Position numbers and translations under genes: made by a program | DNA from: Haplomitrium mnioides | Taxonomy: Eukaryota > Marchantiophyta > Haplomitriopsida > Calobryales | Reading direction: 5' to 3' | Assembly (NCBI GenBank): GCA_049999725.1 | Contig: JBNGIS010038202.1 | Coordinates: 1 to 31,058, forward strand | Length of the DNA: 31,058 bases | Notes under the pieces: model-generated | What the model was told of the DNA's origin: nothing | The model's input: only the letters and a program-made list of their open reading frames with translations | Databases searched by the model: none | Shown here: in pieces, positions 20,337 to 29,879 of the stretch | Layout of the letters: each line of letters opens with the position of its first letter | Position numbering within the stretch: the first letter of the stretch is position 1

Positions 20337-20736
20337 NNNNNNNNNNNNNNNNNNNNNNNNNNNNNNNNNNNNNNNNNNNNNNNNNNNNNNNNNNNNNNNN
20401 NNNNNNNNNNNNNNNNNNNNNNNNNNNNNNNNNNNNNNNNNNNNNNNNNNNNNNNNNNNNNNNNNNNNNNNNNNNNNNNNNNNNNNNNNNNNNNNNNNNN
20501 NNNNNNNNNNNNNNNNNNNNNNNNNNNNNNNNNNNNNNNNNNNNNNNNNNNNNNNNNNNNNNNNNNNNNNNNNNNNNNNNNNNNNNNNNNNNNNNNNNNN
20601 NNNNNNNNNNNNNNNNNNNNNNNNNNNNNNNNNNNNNNNNNNNNNNNNNNNNNNNNNNNNNNNNNNNNNNNNNNNNNNNNNNNNNNNNNNNNNNNNNNNN
20701 NNNNNNNNNNNNNNNNNNNNNNNNNNNNNNNNNNNN
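20337..20736. other. assembly gap, 400 N
   Basis: Exactly 400 unknown bases inside insertion 4. The round number suggests either an estimated or a placeholder length, so the true size of the insertion is uncertain. Confidence 0.99.
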
Positions 20737-21197
20737 AAGAACCGGTTGGGAGAAGAACGAGGGTGTCAAAATGGCGATCCATCGAAGGTCCGACCAAAGG
20801 AGGGACAGATGGTATCAAAATGGAGATATATCAATGATTCGCCAAAGGAAGCGGATCAACCAAAACGGTGTCGAGTCAGAGATTCAACCAAAGGGAGAAC
20901 CAAAGATGTAGAAGAGGCGATATAGCGCACATCCGACAAAGAAAGCAGCGGTGCCGAAAAGAGGATCTATCACCAATCCAACGGGGGTAAAAGTGGAAGT
21001 CTTCATAGTTCTTATACAGAGGGTCAAGGTCTCGCAGATAACGTGCCAGTCGGGAAAGTCAGCTGGTCAACACGATGGTCCGCCTACCCCTCTGCGGGGC
21101 GGCGTCGAATGGCGCCACAGCGAAAAACGTGGCGCTTATGCGGGCTTCTAAGAATCTACGAGAATATTAGAGATTCCTCGAGAATCTTGAGCCTTGC

Positions 21198-21370
21198 GAA
21201 TCCAACGGGCTCCCCCAATGCGCCACATGTCAGTTGTCCGACGTCCGAAGAATCTCACGGGTTCCAGTCCGATGAATCTTACGGGATGGCGAGTCCGAGG
21301 AATCCAACGGGCTGCCCCATAGCGCCATGTGTCCGATGCCTGGTATCCGAAGGATCTCACAAGTTGTCAA
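21198..21370 (+). repeat. 102-bp tandem pair with TCCGA subrepeats
   Basis: GAATCCAACGGGCT begins at 21198 and 21300, each followed by a similar stretch (CCAATGCGCCACATGT against CCATAGCGCCATGTGT). Within it TCCGAAGAATCTCACGGG, TCCGATGAATCTTACGGG and TCCGAGGAATCCAACGGG form a smaller series. Confidence 0.65.
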
Positions 21371-21647
21371 GCTAAAACGAGGAAAAACAAAGGAAAAAGG
21401 TAGGTCCATTCAAACGACAATTGCCAGAGCTACAGAGGTTGGATTCGAGTAAAATTAGTCTTGTTGGGTAGAGAACGACAAAGCGCAGCTGTTGGCACCA
21501 ATTTTAGGCTCTGAATCTGGAAGGAACCCCACCTGCAGGCTGTGCAAAAAGGCGGGATGCACCTCTCAGCCGTCAGATAAGTGAAACAGGGACCTTCAAG
21601 GAAGGGCGGTGATGAATCATTAAGGCTTGGGGAGGAAAATGAGGAGG

Positions 21648-21932
21648 GATAGACTACCTTGCTCTGAAGCTACGAGGACTGTTTTTTGGGTGCAGAGAAA
21701 GCATCGGGATACGAAGGAGAGAGTTCTGGTGAGACCTTTGGTGAAGTGGGTGGACTCGTGAAGGAAGGCCATTACAGGGTGGAGGTGGACTGAGGAGGTG
21801 CTGGGAATCGCTGAGCAAGAGGCTCTAGAGGCTCAGACTACTCAAGTGTACTCACATTTGAAGGCGGACCAACATTTGGAGGTGGACCAACACTTAGAGG
21901 AGAAGAGGATTCTTTCGGTTTGTATTTCGTAA
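21648..21932 (+). pseudogene. coding relic in insertion 4, 94 codons with one TGA
   Basis: The frame from 21648 reads EATRTVFWVQRKHRDTKERV and continues to a TGA after about 31 codons. It then reads KAITGWRWTEEVLGIAEQEA and ends in TAA at 21930-21932. There is no ATG at the start. A run of 18-bp repeats (21855, 21873 and part of a third at 21891) encodes HLKADQ, HLEVDQ and HLEEKR, a small in-frame expansion that suggests the frame was once translated. No family is recognised. It may be the last visible coding trace of the element. Confidence 0.4.
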
Positions 21933-23050
21933 GGGGTAGCCAAGGGGGAGTCATGGTGTCGTCTTAGCCTTGATTTGTGCAGGAGATCAGTCCTAGCAGC
22001 ATTTGGAGAGGGTTGCTGGTGTTACAATCTTGTGGAGAAGAGAGAGGAGTGGCCACGTTAGTGCCTGCGCACTGCGTGGAAGATCCAACCAATTCTCAGG
22101 TGGAGTGGGTGATCCAGCAGTCGTGGGGACTGTCTTTCAAAGGTGGAAGTTAAAGAAATCCTCTTCCAAGCCTGAGGAAGTAAATTCAAGGCTTCTCGCG
22201 AGGGAAGTTGAAAAACTATCTGACTGAGGTTGGGTGGCTGAAGGGATTGGTGGAGAACTGAAGTTGCTGATGGGAGCTAAAGGAGGATTGAGAGAAAAGA
22301 TCGGTTCTTGAGAAGGGGAAAAGGATTGCATTGTTGGCAGGACAGTGTGGATTGTATTGTTGATAGTACCAATGTCTTTGTGTTACATGTGTTGTTAGAG
22401 TTGTGTTCTGTTTGTAGCTTTGTGAAGTTCTTAGTTTTAAGAGGTCTGCATTTCATTGGTCCAATCCTGAGGACACCTTGGACAAGGGAAGTCAGGACTA
22501 ACCACATTGTAGTGTGATAATTGGATACTGGGACCTGGTTCCCTTTTGTATAACAAATTGATTGGGTCCAGTTCTGGATTCCAGAATTATATGACAAAGT
22601 GGTTCAGCAGTATTGCAGCCTATTCATGGGTGTCTTGAGGAAATGGATGTGAATGAGCGGGTGGGTTGCTGAAGCCATTGTGGGTTAGTGGCCAGGACTG
22701 TGAGCCAAACCAAAATCACTCAAGGCTCCCAAGAGAGGGCCCCCCAAGAGACCATTGCAGCCAAGAGTCAAATGCCATGTTCTAACTGCCCTTGTCTTCC
22801 AAGTGGCACCTTTCGAGGTTAAGGCCTAAAGAAGGGGTGTGACCTGCAGTTGTGGGCATTGGAGGTGTACGCTTGGGTGTTGTGCTTGGGTGTTGCTGAG
22901 TGTTGTGCAGCACTCCAGAGTTGGTAAGTAGAAGTTGGGGTCCATTTGGTGCAAAGCCCCTCCCATAAAAGGTCCCAAAACACTAAGTCAGCCCTTAAGT
23001 TAGGTTAACTCTGTCAGAAAAGAGTTAAGGATCCAACCAGGGGGTTGACA
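21933..23050. other. right part of insertion 4, no gene seen
   Basis: An open frame at 22003-22227 begins with TTG rather than ATG and shows no motif. A short tandem GCTTGGGTGTTGT-type repeat (about three copies) lies at 22871-22908. The segment ends at GGTTGACA, the right end of the insertion. Confidence 0.5.
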
Positions 23051-23055
23051 TTTGG
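23051..23055 (+). repeat. target-site duplication TTTGG, right copy
   Basis: This pairs with 18995-18999. It is followed at once by TCATGTGATTGTATTGCAAG, normal satellite sequence in the expected phase. Confidence 0.8.
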
Positions 23056-24488
23056 TCATGTGATTGTATTGCAAGAAGCTTTGAGCTACTTGTGGTCTTG
23101 TGATTGAGTACTCAAAATCTTTACATGTGTTGAGGAGTTGTGAATCTGTATTGAGAGCGTATACGTTATGTGTAGTCTTGTGATTGTATTGTGATATGCT
23201 TCTAATTACTTGTTTTGTTGTAATTGTAGCTCAACAAAACTTTAAATTGCTTGTGGTCTTTTGAATAGGTACTCAAAATTTTTATATCTATTGAGGTGTT
23301 TTGAATCTATGTTCAAAATCTTTACCTTATGTGTGCTCTAATGATTGAATTGCAAGATGCTTTAAATTACTTGTTGTCTTGTGATTGTATTGCGAGAAAT
23401 TTTTAATTACTTATGGTCTTGTGAATGAGTACTCGAAATCTTCAGATATGTTGTGTTGTTGTGAATCTCTTGTGAGAAGCTTTACCTCATATTTAGTCTT
23501 GTGATTAAACTACAAGAAGCTTCAAATTACTTGTTGTCTTGTGATTGTATTGCGAGAAACTTTAGATTACTTGTGGCCTTGTAAATAAATGCTCAATATC
23601 TTAAAAAGTGTTGTGGTGTTGTGAGACTATGGTGAGAAGTTTTACTTGGCTTGTAGTCTTGTGATTGTATTGTGAGAAGTCTTAAATTATTTGTTGTCTT
23701 GTGATTGCATTGCAAGAAACTTAAGATTACTTGTGGTCTTGTGATTGAGTACTAAAAGTCTTCAGATATGTTGTGGTGTTATGAATCTTTGGTAAGAAGC
23801 TTTAACTTTTATGTAGTCTTGTGATTGTACTGCAAAAAGATTTCAATTGCTTGTGGTCTTGTGATTGAGTCTAAAAATATTTATATGTGTTTTGGTGTTG
23901 TGAATCTATGGTGAGAATCTCTACCTCATATATACTCTTGAAATTTTATTGCGATAAGCTTTAAATTACTTGTTGTCTTGTAGTTGTATTGCAACCACTT
24001 TAAATTACTTGTGGTCTTTTGATTGAGTACTCAAAATATTTATATGTGTTGTGGTGCTGTAAATCTATGTTTTGAAGTTTTACCGCAACTTTTGTTCTCT
24101 AACTGTATTGCGAAAAGCTTTAAATAACTTGTTGTTTTATGATTGTATTGTTGAGAAATTTTAAATTACTTGCGGTCTTGTGATCAAGTACTCAAAACTT
24201 TATTATGTGTTATGGTGTTGTGAATCTATAGTGGGAAGCTTTACCTCATGTGTAGTCTTGTAATTGTGTTACATGAAGCTCTTAATTGATTTGTCTCTTG
24301 TCATTGTATTGCAAAAAACTTTAAATTACTTGTGGTCTTTTTATTGAGTACTCAAAAATTTCATATGTGTTGTTGTGTTGTTCATCACGTGTAGTCTTGT
24401 GCTTGTGAAAAGTTTTAAATTTCTTGTTGTGTTGTGATTGTATTACAAGAATTTTTAAGTAACTTGTGGTCTTGTGATTGAGTACTAT

Positions 24489-24545
24489 AATCACAAGACT
24501 ACACATGAGGCAAAGCTTCTTACTTTAGATTAACAACATCAAAAC
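24489..24545 (-). repeat. inverted satellite unit
   Basis: The + strand reads ATCACAAGACTACACATGAG, then GCAAAGCTTCTTAC. This is the reverse complement of the end of a D and a full A monomer. All other monomers in the window point the same way, so this is a local inversion of about 57 bp. Confidence 0.85.
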
Positions 24546-27500
24546 TTGTCCAAAGATTACATTGCAAGAACCATTAAGTTTCTTGTTTTCTTATGATTGC
24601 AATCTGAGAAAATTTAAACTAGTTGTGGTCTTGTGAATGAGTACTCAAAATCTTTTAATGTATTGTGGTGATGTTTATGTATGGTGAAAAGCTTTACCTC
24701 ACAAGTAGTCTTTTGATTATATTGGAAGAAGCTTCAAAATACTTGTGGTCTTGTGATTGAGTACTCAAAATCTTTATATATGTTGTGGTGTTGTGAAGCT
24801 ATAGTGAGAAGCTTCACCGCACATGTAGTCTTTTGATTGTATTGTAAGAAACTTTAAATTACTTATGGTCTGGTGATTGAGTACTTAAAATTTTTATATG
24901 TCTTGTGGAGTGTGAATCTCTTATGAGAAGCTTTACATTATGTATAGTGTTGTGACTGTATTACAAGAATCTTCAAACTACTTTTTGTCTTGTGATTTTA
25001 TTGCAAAAAGCTTTAGATTACTTTGGGTTTTGTGATTTAGTACATAAAATCTTTATATATGTTGTGGTGTTGTGGACCTATGGTGAGAAGCTTTTCATTA
25101 CTTGTAGTCTTGTCATTGTATTGTGCGAAGCTTCAAATTACGGGTGATCTTGTGATTGATTCTTTCAAATCTCTATGTGTGTTGTGGTTATCTAAATCTT
25201 TGGTGAGAAGCTTTGCCTCACATGCATTCTTTTGATTGTACTATGAGAAGCTTTGAATCACTTGTTGTCTTGTGATTGTAGTGCAAGAAGGTTTAAGTTA
25301 CTCACGGTCTTGTGATTTAGTACTTGAAATCTTTACATATGTTGCAGTGTTGTGAATCTATGGTGAGAAGTTTTACCTCACACGTCAAGTTATGATTGTA
25401 TTGCAATAAGTTTTAAATTATTGGTAGTCTTGTGACTACGTACTTAAAATCCTTGTATGTGTTGTGGTGTTGTTAATGTATGGTGAGAAGCTCTACCTCA
25501 CATGTAGTCTTATCATTTTATTATGAGAAGCTTTAAATTACTTGTTTTCTGTAATGGGATTGCGAGAAACTTAAGACTACTTGTGGTCTTGTGAATAAGT
25601 ACTCAAAATCCTTATGTGTATTGTGGTGTTGTGAGTTTATGGTGAGAAGCTTTACATCACATATAGTCTTGTAATTTTTTTATGAGAAGCTTTAAATTAC
25701 TTGTTCTCTTATGATTGTATACTCAAAATCTTTATATGTGTTGTGGTGGAGTGAATCTATGGTAAGAAGCTTTACGTGATGTGTAGTCTGGTGATTGTAT
25801 TGCAAGAATCCTCTTATTATTTGTTGTCTTGTGATTGTTTTGCGAGAAACTTTAAATTACTTGTGGTTTTGTGAATGAGTATTTAAAATCTCTCAATGTG
25901 TTTGGATGTTATGAATCTATAGTGAGAAGCTTTACCTTACATATAGTCTTGTAATTGTGTTGGCAAAAGCTTTAAATTACTTGTTGTCTTCTGATTGTAA
26001 TGCAAGGTGCTTGAAGTTATATGTGGTCATGTGATTGAGTACACAAAATCTTTGTATGTATCGTGGTATTGTGAATCTCCCGTAACAAGCTTTCTTTTAC
26101 ATATAGTGTTGTCATTGTATTGCAAGAAGCTTTAAATTACCTTTGTCTTTTTATTTTAAATTACTTTTACTTTTGTCTTTTTTTGTCTTGAAATTACTTT
26201 TGTGTTTTGATTTTATTGAGAGAAGCTTTAAATTACTTGTGGTCTTGTTATTCAATACTTAAAATCTTTATATGTGTTGTGGATTTGTAAATATCTTGTT
26301 AGAAGCTCTACCTCACATGTAGTGTTGTGGTTCTATTGTCATAAGCTTTTAATTACCTTTTGTCATGTGATTGTATTCCGATAAGCTTTAAACTACTTTT
26401 GGTCTTCTTATTAAGTACTCCAAATCTCTATATGTGTTGTGGTGTTGTGAGTCTATGGTGAGAGGCTTTACCTCACGTATGGTCTTGTGATTGTATTGCA
26501 AGAAGCTTTAAATTACTTGTTGTCATGTGTATTGTGAGAAAATTCAAATTACTTGTGGTCTTTTGAATGAGTACTCAAAATTTGTATATGTGTTGTGGTG
26601 TTGTGAGTCTATGGTGAGAATCTTTCTCTTGAGTGTAGTCTTGTGATTGTATTGCAAGAAACTTGAAATTACTTGTGGCCTTGAGATGTAGTACTAAAAG
26701 TGCTAAAATGTGTTGTGGTTTGATGAACCAATGGTGAGAAGCTTTGCCTCCCATATAGTCTTGTGATTGATTTGCATGAAAGTTCAAATTGATTATTGTC
26801 TTGTGAATGTATTTTAGCTAGCTTTCAATTACTTGTAGTCTTGTGATTGACTACTCAAATTCTTTATAGGTGTTGTGGTGTTGTGAATCTATAGGGAGAA
26901 TCTTAACCTCATGTGTAGTCTTGTGAATGTTCTAAAAGTAGTTTTGAATTACTTCTTATCTTGTGATTGTATTGCGAGAAACTTTAAGTTTTTTATGGTC
27001 TTGTAAATGAGTGCTCAAAATCTTTAGACATGTTGTAATGTTTTTGAATCCATGGTGAGAAGCATTCCCTCACATATAGTCTTGTGATTGTGCTGCCAAA
27101 AGTTTAAATTTCTTGTTATCTTGTGATTGTATTGCGAAAATCTTTAATTTACTTGTGGTCTTGTCATTGAGTACTCAAAATCTTTATATATGTTGTGGAG
27201 TTGTGAATATGTGGTGAGAAGCTTCATGTCATGTGTAGTGTTTCAATTATATTGTGGGAAGCTTTAAACTACTTATATTGTGATTATATTGGGAGAAGTT
27301 TCTAACTGCTTGTGGCCTTGTGATTAATTACTAAAACTCTTTTTATGTATTGTGGTGTTGTGAACCTATGGTAAAAGGCTTTTACTATCGTGTAGTCTTA
27401 TGATTATATTGAGAGAGGCTTTAAATTACTTGTTGTCTTTTGATTGTAATTCAAAAAACTTTAAATTACTTGTGGGCTTTTGAATGAATACTCAAAATCT

Positions 27501-28924
27501 TTATATTTGTTGTAGTGTTGTGAATATATGCTCAGAAGATTTACCTCACGTATACTCTTGTGATTATATTGCAAGAAGCTTTAAATTACTTGTTGTCTTG
27601 TGATTGTTTTGCAAGAAACTTTAAATTACTTGTGGTCTTGTTAATGAGTACTCAAAATCTTTATATGTCTTGTAGTGTTGTGAATTATTTGCGAAAAGCT
27701 TTACCTCATGTATAGTCTTGTGATTATATTGCAAGAAATTTTTAATTACTTGTTGTCTTATAATTGAGTAGCGATAAGCTTAAGATTACTTGTGGTCTTG
27801 TAAATGAGTACTCTAAATTTCTATATGTGTTGTGATGATGTGAGACTATGGTGAAAAGCTTTAGCGAATGTGTAGCCTTGTAATTTTATTGCAAGAAGCT
27901 TTAAATTACTTGTTGTCTTGTGATTGTTTTGTGAGGAACTTTAAACTACTATCGGTCTTGTGATTGAAAACTCAAACTCTTTACTTGTGATGTGTTGTGA
28001 ATCTCTTGTGAGAAGCTTGACCTCACATGTAGTCTTTTGATTGTATTGCAAGAACCTTTTATTTACTTGTTGCCTTGTAATCCTATTGCGAGAAAATAAA
28101 ATTACTTGTGGTCTTATAAATAAGTACTCAAAATCTTTACATGTGTTGTGGTGCTGTCAGACTATGGTTAGAAGGTTTACTTCACATGAAGTGTTGTGAT
28201 TATATTGTGAATAGCTTTAAATTGCTTGTTGTCATGTGATTGTCTCGCGAGAGGCTTTAAATTACTTGTGGTCTTGTGATTGAGCACAAAAAATCTCTTT
28301 ATATATTGGGGTGTTGTGAATTTTTGGTGAGTAGCTTTTCCTCTTGTGTAGTCTTGTGACTGCATTGCAAAAGGATTTCAATTCCTTGTGGTCTTGTGAT
28401 TAAGGTTTCAAAATCTCTATATGTATTTTGGTGTTGTGAATCTATAGTGAGAATCTCTACCTCACATGTAGTCTTGTGATTTTGAAAAGCTTTAAAATAC
28501 TTGTTGTCTTGTGATTGTAATGCAACTAACTTTAAATTACTTGTCATCTTGTGATTAAGTATTCAAAATCTTTATATATGTTGCGGTGTTGTAAATTTAT
28601 GTTTAGAAGTTTTACCCCACATTTTGTCTTGTAATTGTATTGTTAGAAGCTTTAAATTACTTGTTGTTTTGTGACTATATTGGGAGAAACTTTAAATTAC
28701 TTGTGGCCTTGTTACTGAGTGCTCAAAATTATTTTTTTTTTGTGATGTTGTGAATATATGGTAAGAAGCTTCACGTCACAAGTAGTCTTGTGATTGTGTT
28801 GTGCGAATGTAGTAGTACAAACATGATGTTGTGCTATTTAGAAGAAAATAGAGAGGAATGAAGGAAGTGGTAGAAGATTACTTTAAGAGTTGAAATCATT
28901 TAAAGGCTACTTGCTTTTGAAGTT

Positions 28925-28958
28925 AACAGCCACTACTTTGAACTAGGAACAGGCTACT
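28925..28958 (+). repeat. direct repeat, left copy
   Basis: AACAGCCACTACTTTGAAC and about a dozen further bases recur with few changes at 29607 (AACAGCCGCTACTTTGAAC). The copies are 682 bp apart and flank the - strand relic. Confidence 0.65.
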
Positions 28959-29066
28959 CAAAACAAGAACCTTTTATTTGTTTTTGAAAAGTTGTGGTTT
29001 TTGACCTCAAAAAATTGTAAAAACAAGGTTATTTTTAAAAAGAAAAAAGTACATGAGTTTTAGAGG

Positions 29067-29608
29067 TTAATTTTTGGCCACTTCCTCAGCCTTACAAGCA
29101 AACCATTGAGCATATACTCATTTTAGGTTTGAAGGAAATTCCTTATCAAATGACAAAACTTTGAGAACTTTGGCAATCTAAAACGGTATGCCATTTGCAT
29201 CAAGAGATGCAACACAAATAAACATTCTAGCTTTCATCTCATGTAGATTGCCAAATTTATACCCATATCGAGTGTTGTGCAAAAGAGTCCCTTCTCACGG
29301 CCTAGGTGCTCCATCATAGATTGCTTGACATGTACAAAATGTTGGTTGTATCGAAGTATCTTCTTCTCTTTGTTGAGCATCAAGTTGAGAACCTAAATGA
29401 ACATTTTGAGAACTATTACAAGTGTTTGATGGTTGTGAAAGTGGAAAGGTAAATTATGCTTGGAGTCCTTGCCTTTTTTTTTCAAGGATGTAGGCACATT
29501 CTCTTGTTTGGCAAGAAAAAAGTCATTCCACCATTGAATATCAAAATGTGTAAAGAACTTATAATAGTTCTCACTTATGTTGTCATTTATTGCAAAGACC
29601 ACTTTCAA
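29067..29608 (-). pseudogene. - strand coding relic between direct repeats
   Basis: From 29608 downward one frame reads AINDNISENYYKFFTHFDIQ, then WWNDFFLAKQENVP, and stays open to 29393. From about 29445 a second frame is the better one (SQNVHLGSQLDAQQREED), continuing through a TGA as LLHNTRYGYKFGNLHEMKAR and MFICVASLDANGIPF to a TAG, and then IAKVLKVLSFDKEF, another stop, and VYAQWFACKAEEVAKN with a final TAA at 29069-29067. So one frameshift and three internal stops separate long protein-like stretches. There is no ATG at the start, which lies right at the right-hand direct repeat. I do not recognise the protein; a transposon-encoded protein is a guess from context. Confidence 0.5.
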
Positions 29609-29640
29609 CAGCCGCTACTTTGAACCAAGAACCGCTACTG
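29607..29640 (+). repeat. direct repeat, right copy
   Basis: Second copy of the repeat at 28925-28958, reading AACAGCCGCTACTTTGAAC and then AAGAACCGCTACT. It abuts the start of the - strand relic. Confidence 0.65.
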
Positions 29641-29879
29641 AGTTCTTGTTTCACTTGGCAGTCAAAATTTTTTTTTCGAAGATTTGTCATTCAAAAACAT
29701 CAAATTTAAGTGTCAGCCAGTGGAATATGGGCTAATGTGGTTTACAAGGGACCAGAAGCGGCATCGATGACATTTCTCCATTCTGAAGTGGTAAGATGAG
29801 TGGAAAGCACCACATTAACTCTAATCGGAAGATAAGCATGGTTCACTTCATTCTTCTAATCCGAAGTAGCGGAATTGGA

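Larger units (their letters stand above)
19560..21380 (+). repeat. GC-rich modular repeat family, copy B
   Basis: Modules in order are GTTAA/TTCCG blocks at 19684-19756 and 19963-20036; between them CTGCGGAAATGTGGCAG (twice) and GGGGACACGTGGC; TGYGA/GAAGAATT motifs (20100-20330); the N gap; GGTGTCNAAATGG-type subrepeats of about 50 bp (20763-20960); a CCCCTCTGCGGGG hairpin (about 21085); and a TCCGANGAATCT series (21196-21370). The alignment with copy C over the GTTAA and ACACGTGGC parts is clear over several hundred bases. Confidence 0.65.
19000..23050 (+). mobile_element. LTR-type insertion 4 in the satellite (4051 bp with gap)
   Basis: The ends are TGTCGGCCGGG and GGGGTTGACA, with a 5-bp TTTGG duplication on both sides, as made by LTR-retrotransposon integrase. 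No direct-repeat LTR pair was found by eye, and 400 bases inside are unknown. The contents are a T/C-rich start (19020-19190), a purine-rich section (19190-19540), the GC-rich modular family copy B (19560-21380), a coding relic (21648-21932) and a mixed right part (21933-23050) with short repeats. It could be a long solo LTR or a large non-autonomous derivative. Confidence 0.7.
23051..28807 (+). repeat. 40/160-bp higher-order satellite, block 5 (longest)
   Basis: These 5.76 kb are continuous, with no insertion. Units alternate between A-B-C-D and A-B-D. The block includes a flipped A unit (24489-24545), a local expansion of a TTACTTTTGTCTTT-like sequence (about 26140-26215), and two blocks of shared odd variants (23835-24250 and 28350-28790). 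The right end is inside a B/C monomer (GTTGTGCGAA), where insertion 5 begins. Confidence 0.95.

Noticed and set aside
20116-20925. Long open frames across 20337-20736
   Set aside because: They are open only because they cross 400 N; the real sequence on either side shows no consistent protein.
13697-28547. Open frames of 60-110 codons inside the satellite on both strands
   Set aside because: They arise from the repeat itself, differ from unit to unit, and encode low-complexity repeats of the monomer.
9066-28807. CRISPR array
   Set aside because: The repeated 40-bp units abut without unique spacers, vary strongly, and follow an A-B-C-D order. This is a satellite in eukaryotic DNA.
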